Positions 7,735 through 14,670 of a stretch of DNA of 16,064 nucleotides are shown piece by piece. Position numbers and translations under genes: made by a program. Source of the stretch: Erysipelotrichaceae bacterium (lineage in GTDB: Bacteria; Bacillota_I; Bacilli_A; Erysipelotrichales; Erysipelotrichaceae); the NCBI GenBank assembly GCA_020026035.1, contig JAHHRC010000023.1, positions 1-16,064 on the forward strand, read 5' to 3'. Under the pieces are notes generated by a model. The model had not been told where the DNA came from, ran no database searches, and saw nothing but the letters and a program-made list of their open reading frames with translations. Position 1 is the first letter of the stretch, and each line of letters begins with the position of its first letter.

Positions 7735-7763
7735 AAACTGTGAGTTTTCCTCACAGCTTTTTT
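7733..7763. terminator. Bidirectional terminator between aminotransferase and flavodoxin-like gene
   Basis: The stem CTGTGAG (7738-7744)/CTCACAG (7750-7756) has a 5-nt loop. A T run follows on + (7758-7763) and an A run (T on -) precedes it at 7733-7737. It overlaps the stop codons of both convergent genes. Confidence 0.85.
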
Positions 7764-8190
7764 ATCGATGAAAACTACCTTGTACTTCTAACGCAAATTG
7801 TCTAGCTTGTTCTAATTCCAACGCATCCGGCAACTTCCGATTCATAAACAAGAACTTCCCCTTCAAAGCAAGATGCACCGGATACACCGTAATACCCTTA
7901 TGTTCCAAGATATTAATCGCTAACTCCATGCAATCATTGCCCTTACAAGACGTCGAAAATACCGCCGCCCCTTGAATCTCATTCACCGGCAATAATTCCA
8001 AATAATCCAATAAATCTTGATCCGGTTTACCAGCATAAATCCCCATACCAACAAACAATAAGTCCGTCTTAGGAAGAATGGATGGCACATGAATATCAAT
8101 TAACTCAGCACCGATTGTGTCAGAAATCACTTCTGCAACCTTTTTTGTATTTCCTTTTCGTGATTGAAAAATAACTGTCGAATTTACCAT
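7762..8190 (-). CDS. Flavodoxin-like domain protein
   Basis: I choose the ATG at 8190 (142 aa). It has a GAAGAGG ribosome binding site at good distance and places the flavodoxin beta-1 strand (STVIFQS) at the N-terminus; the upstream in-frame extension to 8229 would overlap the preceding gene. The FMN phosphate loop SRKGNTKKVAE (from S10) is present, followed by TDLLFVGMGIYAGKPDQDLLDYL, typical of the flavodoxin_3/short flavodoxin fold. FAAFSTSC-like spacing is seen in AAVFSTSCKGND, where a flavin-contacting loop is expected. It probably carries FMN and transfers electrons, with no identifiable partner here. It is the last gene of a three-gene operon, 13 nt after the small membrane protein, and ends in a bidirectional terminator. 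Confidence 0.85.
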   Translation of the reverse strand: MVNSTVIFQSRKGNTKKVAEVISDTIGAELIDIHVPSILPKTDLLFVGMGIYAGKPDQDLLDYLELLPVNEIQGAAVFSTSCKGNDCMELAINILEHKGITVYPVHLALKGKFLFMNRKLPDALELEQARQFALEVQGSFHR

Positions 8191-8203
8191 AAAACCTCTT
8201 CTT

Positions 8204-8548
8204 TTACTCCAATACCTTTTCCACAACACTTACAACAAGCGTTAATAGAATCGACGCAAGAATCGCCGTAGGTAAGCCAGCAATATAACTACCTGCAGAC
8301 ATCGCAAAGGCAAGCTTCAATACCACCGCATTAATAATCAATGTAAACAACCCAAACGTCATAACCGTAACTGGGAATGCCAACACCTTCAATAACGGCT
8401 TAATCGTCGCCTCAAAAATCGTCAACGCAAGTGCCGTCGCCAAAATCGAACCTACTCCTGCAAACTGAATCGAAGCACCAAACAACGCATCAATAATCCA
8501 TAACGAAATCCCATTCGTAATCCAAATCTTTACAACTTTTTTCATCAT
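8204..8548 (-). CDS. Small four-helix membrane protein, phage-holin-4/YvlD type
   Basis: This 114-residue, very hydrophobic protein has about four membrane segments. It carries the family pattern of an N-terminal KIWITNGISLWIIDALFG, a loop with IKPLLKVLAFPVTVMTFGLF and the helix LIINAVVLKLAF. Despite the holin name, chromosomal members are common in Bacillota and related bacteria and appear to be envelope or stress proteins rather than phage lysis factors; no phage genes are nearby. Two adjacent ATG codons (8548 and 8545) follow a GGGG run, and either could start. It lies 9 nt after the carboxypeptidase-like gene and 13 nt before the flavodoxin-like gene, so the three are probably co-transcribed. 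Confidence 0.85.
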   Translation of the reverse strand: MMKKVVKIWITNGISLWIIDALFGASIQFAGVGSILATALALTIFEATIKPLLKVLAFPVTVMTFGLFTLIINAVVLKLAFAMSAGSYIAGLPTAILASILLTLVVSVVEKVLE

Positions 8549-8557
8549 TTTTCCCCT

Positions 8558-9841
8558 TTAGTCAACCGGTGGCTTCAAAAACGAAGACACCTTCATCAAA
8601 ATAAATAACACCAATACAATCACCGAACAAACATCCACAATCACATGTTGGGTATCAAACAACCTCGTCAACACCTTCGGCATCGTATTCTCAACTTCTT
8701 TCACTAACGCAACCCGCGTTACCTCTTTGTCATCCAAATAAAACACCACATCCCCATGGATCACATCCGGATCATCACTTTCACGGTCTAACACTTCAAT
8801 CTTACACGACAACTGTTCTCGACTTATCTCAACCGGCAAAACCGCTTCAAAATCCGCATCCGGCACAAACTTCACCGTCGCAAATGGAATGTTGTATTTC
8901 TTTAACGAAATCGTTTTACTACCAATCTCATCTTTCGAAATACTTACAATCTGATACGATTCAAACCCTCTTGCAAACATCCGTCGCAAATCAATACAAG
9001 CACTCTTCACATCACTTGCACCACTCACACAACCAACAAAGCCAAGCCCCTCTTGGTTCGCATAGGCCACAACACTCACACGCCCATCTTCACCAACACA
9101 AGCCTTCGCTCCAAGCACCGTTTCATCATGCAACGCATCATTTGCGTCAAAGAACGGAATCATAGACTTAAACGGCCGTTGTGATGGCTGCTTATTCGTT
9201 GGCTTTACTTCATAACTCTTACTCGTAAACACACTGTAGAAATTCGAATTCTCTAAACCAGCCGACACAAGCCTTCCAAGATCTTTACAACTTGTCTTCA
9301 TGCCTTCTTCCCTTAGCCCAAACACATTCGTAAAGGAAGTCGATGAAAGATGTAACTCACTTGCCGTATCATTCATCAACGACACAAACGACGCATTCGA
9401 TCCACTCACACACTCCGCAAGCATCGCCGTTGTATCATTACTTGATACAAGCATCATCGTCTCTACCAAATCACGAACCGTAAGAATCTCACCCTCTTGA
9501 ATCCACAAGACATCTTTATTGTGGTCATAGGTTTCAAACGCAGCGGATGACATCGTAACTTCATCATTCAAGTCCTTTTCACAACCCAAATAGATCCCCA
9601 TCAACTTTGTAAGACTCTCAGGTTGGAACTCCTCCTCAGCATTCTTCTCATAGACAACCTTGCCACCATTTTCCTGAATCAAACAAGCCGAAGGACTGCT
9701 TAACCCATACGGATCAACCACCCGTTCTTCCACAACCACTTCTTCTACTTCTTCGGTATTCACTTGTTCCTCATCGTTTTCCGCATAACAATTAAGCACC
9801 GTTGTAATACACAAAACAATGACCATCACAATCTTTTTCAT
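8558..9841 (-). CDS. D-alanyl-D-alanine carboxypeptidase-like protein (S11/PBP5 family) with altered KTG motif
   Basis: From the ATG at 9841 there are 427 residues. Residues 1-20 (KK then VMVIVLCITTVLNCYA) form a signal peptide, followed by an acidic linker (about 21-42) and a low-molecular-weight PBP domain. SLTK (76-79) is the nucleophile motif SxxK, and SSN (133-135) the SxN motif. FTNVFGL (170-176) matches the FTNPxGL landmark. At the place of the third motif (usually KTG within DGxKTGYT) the sequence reads LGAKACVG, so KTG has become KAC (246-248). A beta-rich domain follows, then one membrane helix (about 398-419) and a short tail. Such enzymes trim the terminal D-Ala from peptidoglycan stem peptides; the KAC change makes activity here uncertain. 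The ATG has no clear Shine-Dalgarno. An upstream TTG would add 13 residues before the signal peptide, which is less likely. First gene of a three-gene operon. Confidence 0.9.
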   Translation of the reverse strand: MKKIVMVIVLCITTVLNCYAENDEEQVNTEEVEEVVVEERVVDPYGLSSPSACLIQENGGKVVYEKNAEEEFQPESLTKLMGIYLGCEKDLNDEVTMSSAAFETYDHNKDVLWIQEGEILTVRDLVETMMLVSSNDTTAMLAECVSGSNASFVSLMNDTASELHLSSTSFTNVFGLREEGMKTSCKDLGRLVSAGLENSNFYSVFTSKSYEVKPTNKQPSQRPFKSMIPFFDANDALHDETVLGAKACVGEDGRVSVVAYANQEGLGFVGCVSGASDVKSACIDLRRMFARGFESYQIVSISKDEIGSKTISLKKYNIPFATVKFVPDADFEAVLPVEISREQLSCKIEVLDRESDDPDVIHGDVVFYLDDKEVTRVALVKEVENTMPKVLTRLFDTQHVIVDVCSVIVLVLFILMKVSSFLKPPVD

Positions 9842-9848
9842 ACCGTCT

Positions 9849-9854
9849 ATTTTA
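9849..9854 (-). promoter_or_regulatory. Possible -10 immediately before the carboxypeptidase-like gene
   Basis: TAAAAT (5/6) on the - strand ends 7 nt before the ATG, the same geometry as the dtd and CAP promoters. The -35 region is poor: TTGTGG lies 20 nt away. If used, this mRNA would also be leaderless. Confidence 0.3.
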
Positions 9855-9891
9855 CAATGAAACACCAATTTTTTCCACAATCGTACCTTAC

Positions 9892-9926
9892 AAAAAAAGT
9901 GTCACCGAATCCCGATAACACTTTTT
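9892..9926 (-). terminator. Rho-independent terminator after the P-type ATPase
   Basis: On the - strand AAAAAGTGTTATCG pairs with CGGTGACACTTTTT through 14 consecutive positions including two G-U pairs, with a GGATT loop and a T run of seven. It begins 6 nt beyond the ATPase stop. Confidence 0.88.
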
Positions 9927-9932
9927 AAACAC

Positions 9933-12557
9933 TTACTCAACGCGCAATAAACGCATCGCATTCAATACACAAATAAACGCAACACCCGTATCCGCAAAGA
10001 TGGCAAGCCACATATTCGCATAGCCAAGTGCCCCAAGAATCAAAATCGCAAACTTCACAAGCAACGCAAAGTAAATATTCTGATTCACAACACCAACAAT
10101 CCGCTTCGAAGCCTTCATTGCTCGACTCACATCGCTCACACGATCCTTCATCAACACAACATCCGCAGCCTCAATCGCTGCATCACTTCCTAACGCACCC
10201 ATTGCAAAGCCTAAATCACTTGTCGCAATGACCGGTGCATCGTTAACACCATCTCCAACAAAAGCCGTCTTCTTCAAGCTACACAATTCCTTCACAATCG
10301 AAACCTTATCCTGTGGTAAACATTCCCCATAATAACGATCCACACCAAGTGCCTCACCAGCTTTTTGAACAAGCTTCTTATGATCCCCAGACACAAGCAC
10401 AACTTCCTTCTTCATGCCCTTCAATAACGCAATCGCTTCAATCGCATCCTCTTTCAACGTATCTTCTAAGACAATATATCCACAATACGAACCATTCTTA
10501 CTCACATGAACAATCGTCCCAACAACTTCGTCAAAGACCTCAATTCCAGCATCCTTCATTAACGCCTTATTCCCAACAAGAAGCGCATCACCATCATACA
10601 AACAGCTCAACCCCTTCCCAGGAATCTCTTTCATTTCAGAAAGCAAGTCTTCTTCTACAACAATCGAACTTTCTTTCTTAATTCCAAGCCCAATTGGATG
10701 ATTCGAAGAATGTTCCGCAATACTTGCATAATCGATCAACTCTTGACGACTCACACCATCCTTCATAAACACATCACTAATATGGAACACACCACTTGTA
10801 AGAGTCCCTGTCTTATCAAAGACAACCGTTTCCACATCCTTAAGACCTTCTACCAAAGAAGCTCCCTTAACCAAAATACCTTGTTTACTCAATCCACCAA
10901 TCCCAGCAAAGAATCCAAGTGGAATCGAAATCGCCAACGCACAAGGACAAGAAATAACCAAGAACGTACAAGCACGATAAATTCCATCCTCAAAGCCACT
11001 ACCAAAGAACCCAACAACAAGCGCTACAATCACCGCCGCCACAACAACTGATGGTGTATACCATCTTGCAAACTTCGTAATAAACTGCTCACTCTTCGCT
11101 CTTCGTTCATCGGCATTTTCCACAAGATCTAATATCTTCGCAACCGTAGAATCTCCATATAATTTCGAAACTTGAATCTCTAATAACCCAGACTCATTCA
11201 AACTACCACTCACAACACTACTATTCACATCCACATCAACCGGTCTAGATTCCCCAGTAAGACTTGCCATATTCAACGAAGAACTACCCTTTACAACAAC
11301 ACCATCCAAAGGAATCCGTTCTCCAGGTTTCACTTGCACAACTTCCCCAATCGAAACACCACTTGGATCTACTTCTACAAACGAACCATTCCGTAACACT
11401 CTAGCAACATCTGGACGAATATCCATCAAAGCACCAATTGACTTACGACTCGACGCAACCGCCTTTTCTTGGAAATACTCACCAATTTGATAAAACAACA
11501 TAACACCAGCCGCTTCACTAAAGTCCTGCAAATACAACGCCGCAAGAGTCGCTATCGCCATTAAGAAATTCTCATCAAAGATCTTACCCTTACCAATATT
11601 CAAAACAGCCTTAAACAATACCTTATAACCAAGAATACCGTACGCAACAAGCATCAACACATCCTTCATTAGACCACTTACAAACAAGCCCCCAACAAAG
11701 AACAACGCACCAGCAATCAATGTCCAAAGCGCATAATCCACACCAGCTGATTCTTCCACTTTCTCCTTGCGAATCACAACATCACTTTCTTCACGCTTAA
11801 TAACATCCTCAATCACCGTCGACAAATCCTTCTCACTACGATCTGTCACATATACACACTTGCCATTCATAAAATTCAAACGACAATCCTTCACACCTTC
11901 AACAGCACAAATCTTACGTTCAATCTTCGCCGCACAATTCGCACAATCCAAGCCTTCTACATACAATACATGCTCTACATCGCCATCACATACAACATAC
12001 GCTTCCCGTTCTTCATGGTCATGCCCATGTTCGTGATGATGTTCTTCATGATCATGCCCACAGCAGCAGCCATCTTCATGCTCGTGTTCGTGATGGTGTT
12101 CTTTATGGTCGTGACCGCAGCAGCCATCATGATGATGTTCCTCATGTTCATGTCCACAACAGCAACCTTCTCCATGTTTGTGTTCATGATGATGTTCTTC
12201 ATGGTCATGTCCACAACAACATCCTTCTTCATGGTGGTGTTCGTGATGATGTTCTTCATGCTCATGTCCACAACAGCAACCTTCTTCATTTTTATGCTCG
12301 TGTTCATGATGATGTCCACAACATTCGTGGTGATTATGTTCTTCTTCGACTACCACAACATCTTCACTTGCCACAATCTTTTTCACTTCTTCAAGAATTC
12401 TTGCGTATTCACTTTCTTCGCATTGTAGGCGTAATTTCCCTTTCATAAAGGAAATCGTCGCTTCTTCAACACCGTTTAATTTATTAATGTCTCGTTCAAA
12501 TTTCGCTGCACAATTCGCACAATCTAAACCTTTGAGATGTAAGTTATATTGTTTCAT
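9933..12557 (-). CDS. cadA: P1B-type heavy-metal ATPase (Zn2+/Cd2+/Pb2+ class) with two HMA domains and a His/Cys-rich insert
   Basis: This 874-residue metal efflux pump couples ATP hydrolysis to export of soft divalent ions. HMA domain 1 (about 1-67) and HMA domain 2 (about 197-262) each carry GLDCANC (CxxC at 13-16 and 205-208). Between them lies a His/Cys repeat (73-183). The ATPase core shows TGES (434-437), the membrane metal site CPC (537-539), the phosphorylated DKTGT (D581), the SNHP nucleotide motif (618-621), GDGVND (768-773), K835 in the seventh helix and D856-T-G in the eighth. CPC plus the late K and DxG identify the ZntA/CadA (P1B-2) class rather than copper pumps. Family members usually have one or two HMA domains and about 700-800 residues, so the insert explains the extra length. 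A GAGGAGG ribosome binding site, a strong promoter and an ArsR/SmtB-like dyad precede it. No metal-sensor gene lies nearby. Confidence 0.95.
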   Translation of the reverse strand: MKQYNLHLKGLDCANCAAKFERDINKLNGVEEATISFMKGKLRLQCEESEYARILEEVKKIVASEDVVVVEEEHNHHECCGHHHEHEHKNEEGCCCGHEHEEHHHEHHHEEGCCCGHDHEEHHHEHKHGEGCCCGHEHEEHHHDGCCGHDHKEHHHEHEHEDGCCCGHDHEEHHHEHGHDHEEREAYVVCDGDVEHVLYVEGLDCANCAAKIERKICAVEGVKDCRLNFMNGKCVYVTDRSEKDLSTVIEDVIKREESDVVIRKEKVEESAGVDYALWTLIAGALFFVGGLFVSGLMKDVLMLVAYGILGYKVLFKAVLNIGKGKIFDENFLMAIATLAALYLQDFSEAAGVMLFYQIGEYFQEKAVASSRKSIGALMDIRPDVARVLRNGSFVEVDPSGVSIGEVVQVKPGERIPLDGVVVKGSSSLNMASLTGESRPVDVDVNSSVVSGSLNESGLLEIQVSKLYGDSTVAKILDLVENADERRAKSEQFITKFARWYTPSVVVAAVIVALVVGFFGSGFEDGIYRACTFLVISCPCALAISIPLGFFAGIGGLSKQGILVKGASLVEGLKDVETVVFDKTGTLTSGVFHISDVFMKDGVSRQELIDYASIAEHSSNHPIGLGIKKESSIVVEEDLLSEMKEIPGKGLSCLYDGDALLVGNKALMKDAGIEVFDEVVGTIVHVSKNGSYCGYIVLEDTLKEDAIEAIALLKGMKKEVVLVSGDHKKLVQKAGEALGVDRYYGECLPQDKVSIVKELCSLKKTAFVGDGVNDAPVIATSDLGFAMGALGSDAAIEAADVVLMKDRVSDVSRAMKASKRIVGVVNQNIYFALLVKFAILILGALGYANMWLAIFADTGVAFICVLNAMRLLRVE
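12009..12341 (-). repeat. In-frame tandem repeat encoding a His/Cys-rich metal-binding insert
   Basis: This stretch codes for ATPase residues 73-183. Four near-identical units of about 18-19 residues (xxGCCCGHxHEEHHHEHxH) and one shorter unit (DGCCGHDHKEHHHEHEH) are preceded by a degenerate start (NHHECCGHHHEHEH). By hand count the 111 residues hold 43 His and 16 Cys. The DNA repeats likewise, so the unit number could change by slippage or unequal recombination. The likely role is metal buffering or delivery to the HMA domains. Confidence 0.92.
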
Positions 12558-12568
12558 AGAACCTCCTC

Positions 12569-12596
12569 ATATGAATACTCACTCATATGTTCATAT
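12569..12596. promoter_or_regulatory. ArsR/SmtB-like operator candidate at the metal ATPase start site
   Basis: The outer arms ATATGAA (12569-12575) and TTCATAT (12590-12596) form a perfect 7-bp inverted repeat over a 14-nt centre. The half-sites TGAATA and TGTTCA resemble the TGAAyA/TrTTCA half-sites of Zn/Cd sensors such as SmtB, CzrA and CadC, although the usual gap is shorter. It lies just after the -10, where a repressor would block transcription until metal is bound. The sensor is not in this window. Confidence 0.5.
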
Positions 12597-12598
12597 AA

Positions 12599-12627
12599 AG
12601 TATAGTCTCCTCCCTCTCCCTCGTCAA
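12599..12627 (-). promoter_or_regulatory. Promoter of the metal ATPase gene
   Basis: On the - strand TTGACG (-35, 5/6), exactly 17 nt, then TATACT (-10, 5/6). The 17-nt spacer argues against MerR-type control, which uses 19-20 nt. The predicted start falls within the dyad at 12569-12596, leaving a leader of about 30-35 nt with a GAGGAGG ribosome binding site. Confidence 0.8.
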
Positions 12628-12668
12628 CAAAAAATCCATTGTTTCACAAGAAAAAAAGAAGAGCACAA

Positions 12669-12806
12669 TCACTCTTCCTTCGTTTCTTCGCCTTTTTGAA
12701 TCGTCTTCAACAAGTCATCGAAATCAATTTTCGCCAACTGTTCTTGATAGACTTTCTCTGCTTCTTCCAATTGTTTTAATATGGTCTCTAATTTCTCATT
12801 TCGCAT
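12669..12806 (-). CDS. Small charged helical protein of 45 residues, unknown function
   Basis: The ATG at 12806 is preceded by a GAGG ribosome binding site at normal spacing and an extended -10 promoter. The product begins MRNEKLETILKQLEEAEKVY and ends in a run of Lys and Glu. It is almost entirely charged or amphipathic, with Leu/Ile at heptad-like spacing, so a single helix or short coiled coil is expected. There is no signal peptide, membrane segment or Cys. I do not recognise a family. The gene lies between the metal ATPase (whose promoter starts 40 nt downstream) and the divergent histidinol phosphatase, and no clear terminator separates it from the ATPase promoter. Reality as a gene rests on the ribosome binding site, the promoter and protein-like composition. 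Confidence 0.65.
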   Translation of the reverse strand: MRNEKLETILKQLEEAEKVYQEQLAKIDFDDLLKTIQKGEETKEE

Positions 12807-12824
12807 ACAACAACCTCATATACC

Positions 12825-12853
12825 TTGGATTATAGCACAGATTGCACTATACT
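12825..12853 (+). promoter_or_regulatory. Promoter of the histidinol phosphatase gene
   Basis: TTGGAT (weak -35, 3/6), a 17-nt spacer and TATACT (-10, 5/6). Transcription from about 12860 would include the TAGGAG ribosome binding site (12861-12866) at the very 5' end. The -35 overlaps the -10 of the divergent small gene. Confidence 0.5.
12829..12837 (-). promoter_or_regulatory. Extended -10 promoter of the 45-aa protein gene
   Basis: On the - strand TGC followed by a perfect TATAAT, a canonical extended -10. No -35 match is seen at 16-18 nt. It is 22 nt from the ATG and overlaps the -35 of the divergent histidinol phosphatase promoter, so the two may compete for polymerase. Confidence 0.55.
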
Positions 12854-12874
12854 AGGTCTCTAGGAGAATTCAAT

Positions 12875-13684
12875 ATGATCAAAGAAAACTACCACACACA
12901 TACAAAACGATGCGGCCATGCCTTTGGGGAAGACGAAGAATTTGTCCTTGCCGCGATTGAAGGTGGCTTAGAAACCTTAGGCTTCAGTGACCATGTACCA
13001 TATCTTACCGAAAGCCCTCGCCATCGTATGAAATACGAAGAACTCGATGCCTACATCGAATCCATCCTTGCACTAAAAGAAAAATACAAAGACCAAATCA
13101 ACATCCTTGTTGGTATGGAACTGGAATACTTCCCAAGTCAAATTGACCTCTTAATGGAATATCGAAAGAAACTCGATTATTGCATTATTGGCCAACACAA
13201 CCTAGAACTCGATACCGATTCATGCTACAAGCTGGACAGTAAGGAAGGATTACTCACCTATTTAGATCGTATCGAAACTGCCTGTAAAATCGGTCTATGT
13301 GACTACATCGCACACCCTGACCTTTGTCTATTCAACTACCAACACGCAAACGATGAAACAAGCCTCTATGTCGCAAATCGTTTAGCTGACCTATCCCTAA
13401 CCTACAATATTCCCCTGGAAATTAATTGTGGAGCAGGTCTTCGCATTGGTAAAACAGCCTTTGAAGACGGCATCCGTTACCCATACCCAACCCGCGCCTT
13501 CTTTGAAGTCTTCGCAAAACGACAAGCACCTGTCATCCTTGGTTTAGATGTACACAAACCAAAGTACTTCTTAACCGACAAATATATCGATTTAGCCATG
13601 CAAGAACTACAAGGCTTAAACCTCAATATACTTACCCATTACGATATCAAAGCCGCCGCAGACAAACGCAAGGCAAACCTTTAA
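12875..13684 (+). CDS. hisJ: Histidinol-phosphatase, PHP superfamily (HisJ/HisK type)
   Basis: The ATG at 12875 has a TAGGAG ribosome binding site and gives 269 residues, a normal length; earlier in-frame starts lie in the promoter. The PHP metal ligands are visible in order: H7-T-H9 in NYHTHTKRCGHA, H40 in GFSDHVPY, E82 in VGMELEY, H108 in IIGQHN, H147 in IAHPDLC, and D225-V-H227 in LGLDVHKP. This trinuclear-metal enzyme dephosphorylates L-histidinol phosphate, the penultimate step group of histidine synthesis. No other his genes are nearby, so it could serve a dispersed pathway or act on another phosphate ester. It is monocistronic, with its own terminator. Confidence 0.9.
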   Translation: MIKENYHTHTKRCGHAFGEDEEFVLAAIEGGLETLGFSDHVPYLTESPRHRMKYEELDAYIESILALKEKYKDQINILVGMELEYFPSQIDLLMEYRKKLDYCIIGQHNLELDTDSCYKLDSKEGLLTYLDRIETACKIGLCDYIAHPDLCLFNYQHANDETSLYVANRLADLSLTYNIPLEINCGAGLRIGKTAFEDGIRYPYPTRAFFEVFAKRQAPVILGLDVHKPKYFLTDKYIDLAMQELQGLNLNILTHYDIKAAADKRKANL

Positions 13685-13709
13685 GCAATCCATCAAGGGT
13701 TGCTTTTTT
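13683..13709 (+). terminator. Terminator of the histidinol phosphatase gene
   Basis: AAGCAATCC (13683-13691), a 5-nt loop and GGGTTGCTT (13697-13705) form a 9-bp stem with one G-U pair, followed by a T run. The stem starts inside the stop codon. Confidence 0.85.
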
Positions 13710-13712
13710 ATT

Positions 13713-13740
13713 AAAAAAGCCTGTGTTTTCACACAAGCTT
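13713..13740 (-). terminator. Terminator of the transketolase operon
   Basis: On the - strand AAGCTTGTGT and ACACAGGCTT pair over 10 positions (one G-U) around a GAAA tetraloop, followed by a T run of six. It stands back to back with the + strand terminator, only 3 nt apart, so the two hairpins insulate the convergent genes. Confidence 0.87.
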
Positions 13741-13745
13741 CGCAA

Positions 13746-14669
13746 TTATAAATTCTCTTTGATTTCTTTTGCAATTCCAGCCCCATCAAGACCATAAGCT
13801 TCAAGAAGAAGATTTGCCGCAGCAGATTCTGCATAACAATCCTTCATACCAATCTTATGAATCTTACAAGGATGTGCTTCACAAGCAATCTCAGAAATCA
13901 ATCCACCAAGACCACCAAAGACATTATGTTCTTCTGCAGTAAAGATCATATCGTGAGACTTCAATACCTCAACAATACCAGCTTCATCACAAGGCTTAAT
14001 TGCACAAACATCCACAACCGTTAAATCAATTCCATCTTCCGCTAGAATTTCCGCAGCCTTAAGACAAGATTGCACCATCAATCCACATGCAAATACAGCT
14101 ACACCCTTACCCTTACGAACCGTATGAACCTTCGTAAAGTCAAAGACATGATCTTCACTATAGACATCGTCTACACCAGATCTTCCAAGACGCACATAAC
14201 ATGGCATGTTTGTCTTAGACACATATTCAATCACAGCTTTTGTCTGTGCTGCATCACAAGGAACATATACTTCAAATCCAGGAATTACACGAGCAAGCGC
14301 AATATCTTCAATTGCTTGGTGAGAAACACCATCTTCCCCAACGGTAATACCAGAGTGCGTACCAACAACCTTTACATTTAGCTTTGGATACGCTACAGAG
14401 TTACGAATCTGTTCCCAAACACGTCCCACACAGAACATCGAGAACGAAGAAGCAAATGGCACAAACCCACTCGCTGCCAATCCTGCCGCATGACCAATCA
14501 TATCTGCTTCGGCAATACCCATATCAAAGAAACGATTTGGACACACCTTCTTCGCACAAGCTGTCTTAGTCGAACCAGCTAAGTCCGCATCCAAAACGAC
14601 AATACGCTCATTTTCTAAAACAAGTTCCGCTAACTTCTCACCGTAAGCTTCTCTAGTTGCCTTACCCAT
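13746..14669 (-). CDS. tkt: Transketolase, C-terminal subunit (split enzyme)
   Basis: These 307 residues correspond to the pyrimidine-binding and C-terminal domains of transketolase. The thiamine-activating glutamate is E54 in DMGIAEADMIGHAAG; downstream landmarks are FASSFSMFC, THSGITVGEDGVSHQAIEDI and a C-terminal Rossmann-like part (GIDLTVVDVCAIKPCD). It must pair with the N-terminal subunit to bind thiamine diphosphate and move two-carbon units between ketoses and aldoses in the non-oxidative pentose phosphate pathway. Split transketolases of this kind are common in anaerobic Bacillota and archaea. The ATG lies one base after the TAA of the upstream subunit gene, with a GGAGG ribosome binding site inside that gene, giving coupled equimolar synthesis. 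Confidence 0.95.
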   Translation of the reverse strand: MGKATREAYGEKLAELVLENERIVVLDADLAGSTKTACAKKVCPNRFFDMGIAEADMIGHAAGLAASGFVPFASSFSMFCVGRVWEQIRNSVAYPKLNVKVVGTHSGITVGEDGVSHQAIEDIALARVIPGFEVYVPCDAAQTKAVIEYVSKTNMPCYVRLGRSGVDDVYSEDHVFDFTKVHTVRKGKGVAVFACGLMVQSCLKAAEILAEDGIDLTVVDVCAIKPCDEAGIVEVLKSHDMIFTAEEHNVFGGLGGLISEIACEAHPCKIHKIGMKDCYAESAAANLLLEAYGLDGAGIAKEIKENL

Positions 14670-14670
14670 A

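Noticed and set aside
8204..8548. Prophage lysis module suggested by the holin-like protein
   Set aside because: No endolysin, structural or integrase genes are nearby. Chromosomal holin-4-type proteins are common outside phages.
11970..12428. Met/Phe-rich + strand frame resembling a membrane protein
   Set aside because: It is the exact complement of the His/Cys repeat of the P-type ATPase. CAT/ATG-rich repeats read backwards give Met and Phe runs. No promoter or ribosome binding site.
12569..12627. MerR/ZntR-type promoter for the metal ATPase
   Set aside because: The -35 to -10 spacer is 17 nt, not the 19-20 nt of MerR-type promoters, and the dyad lies after the -10 rather than within the spacer.
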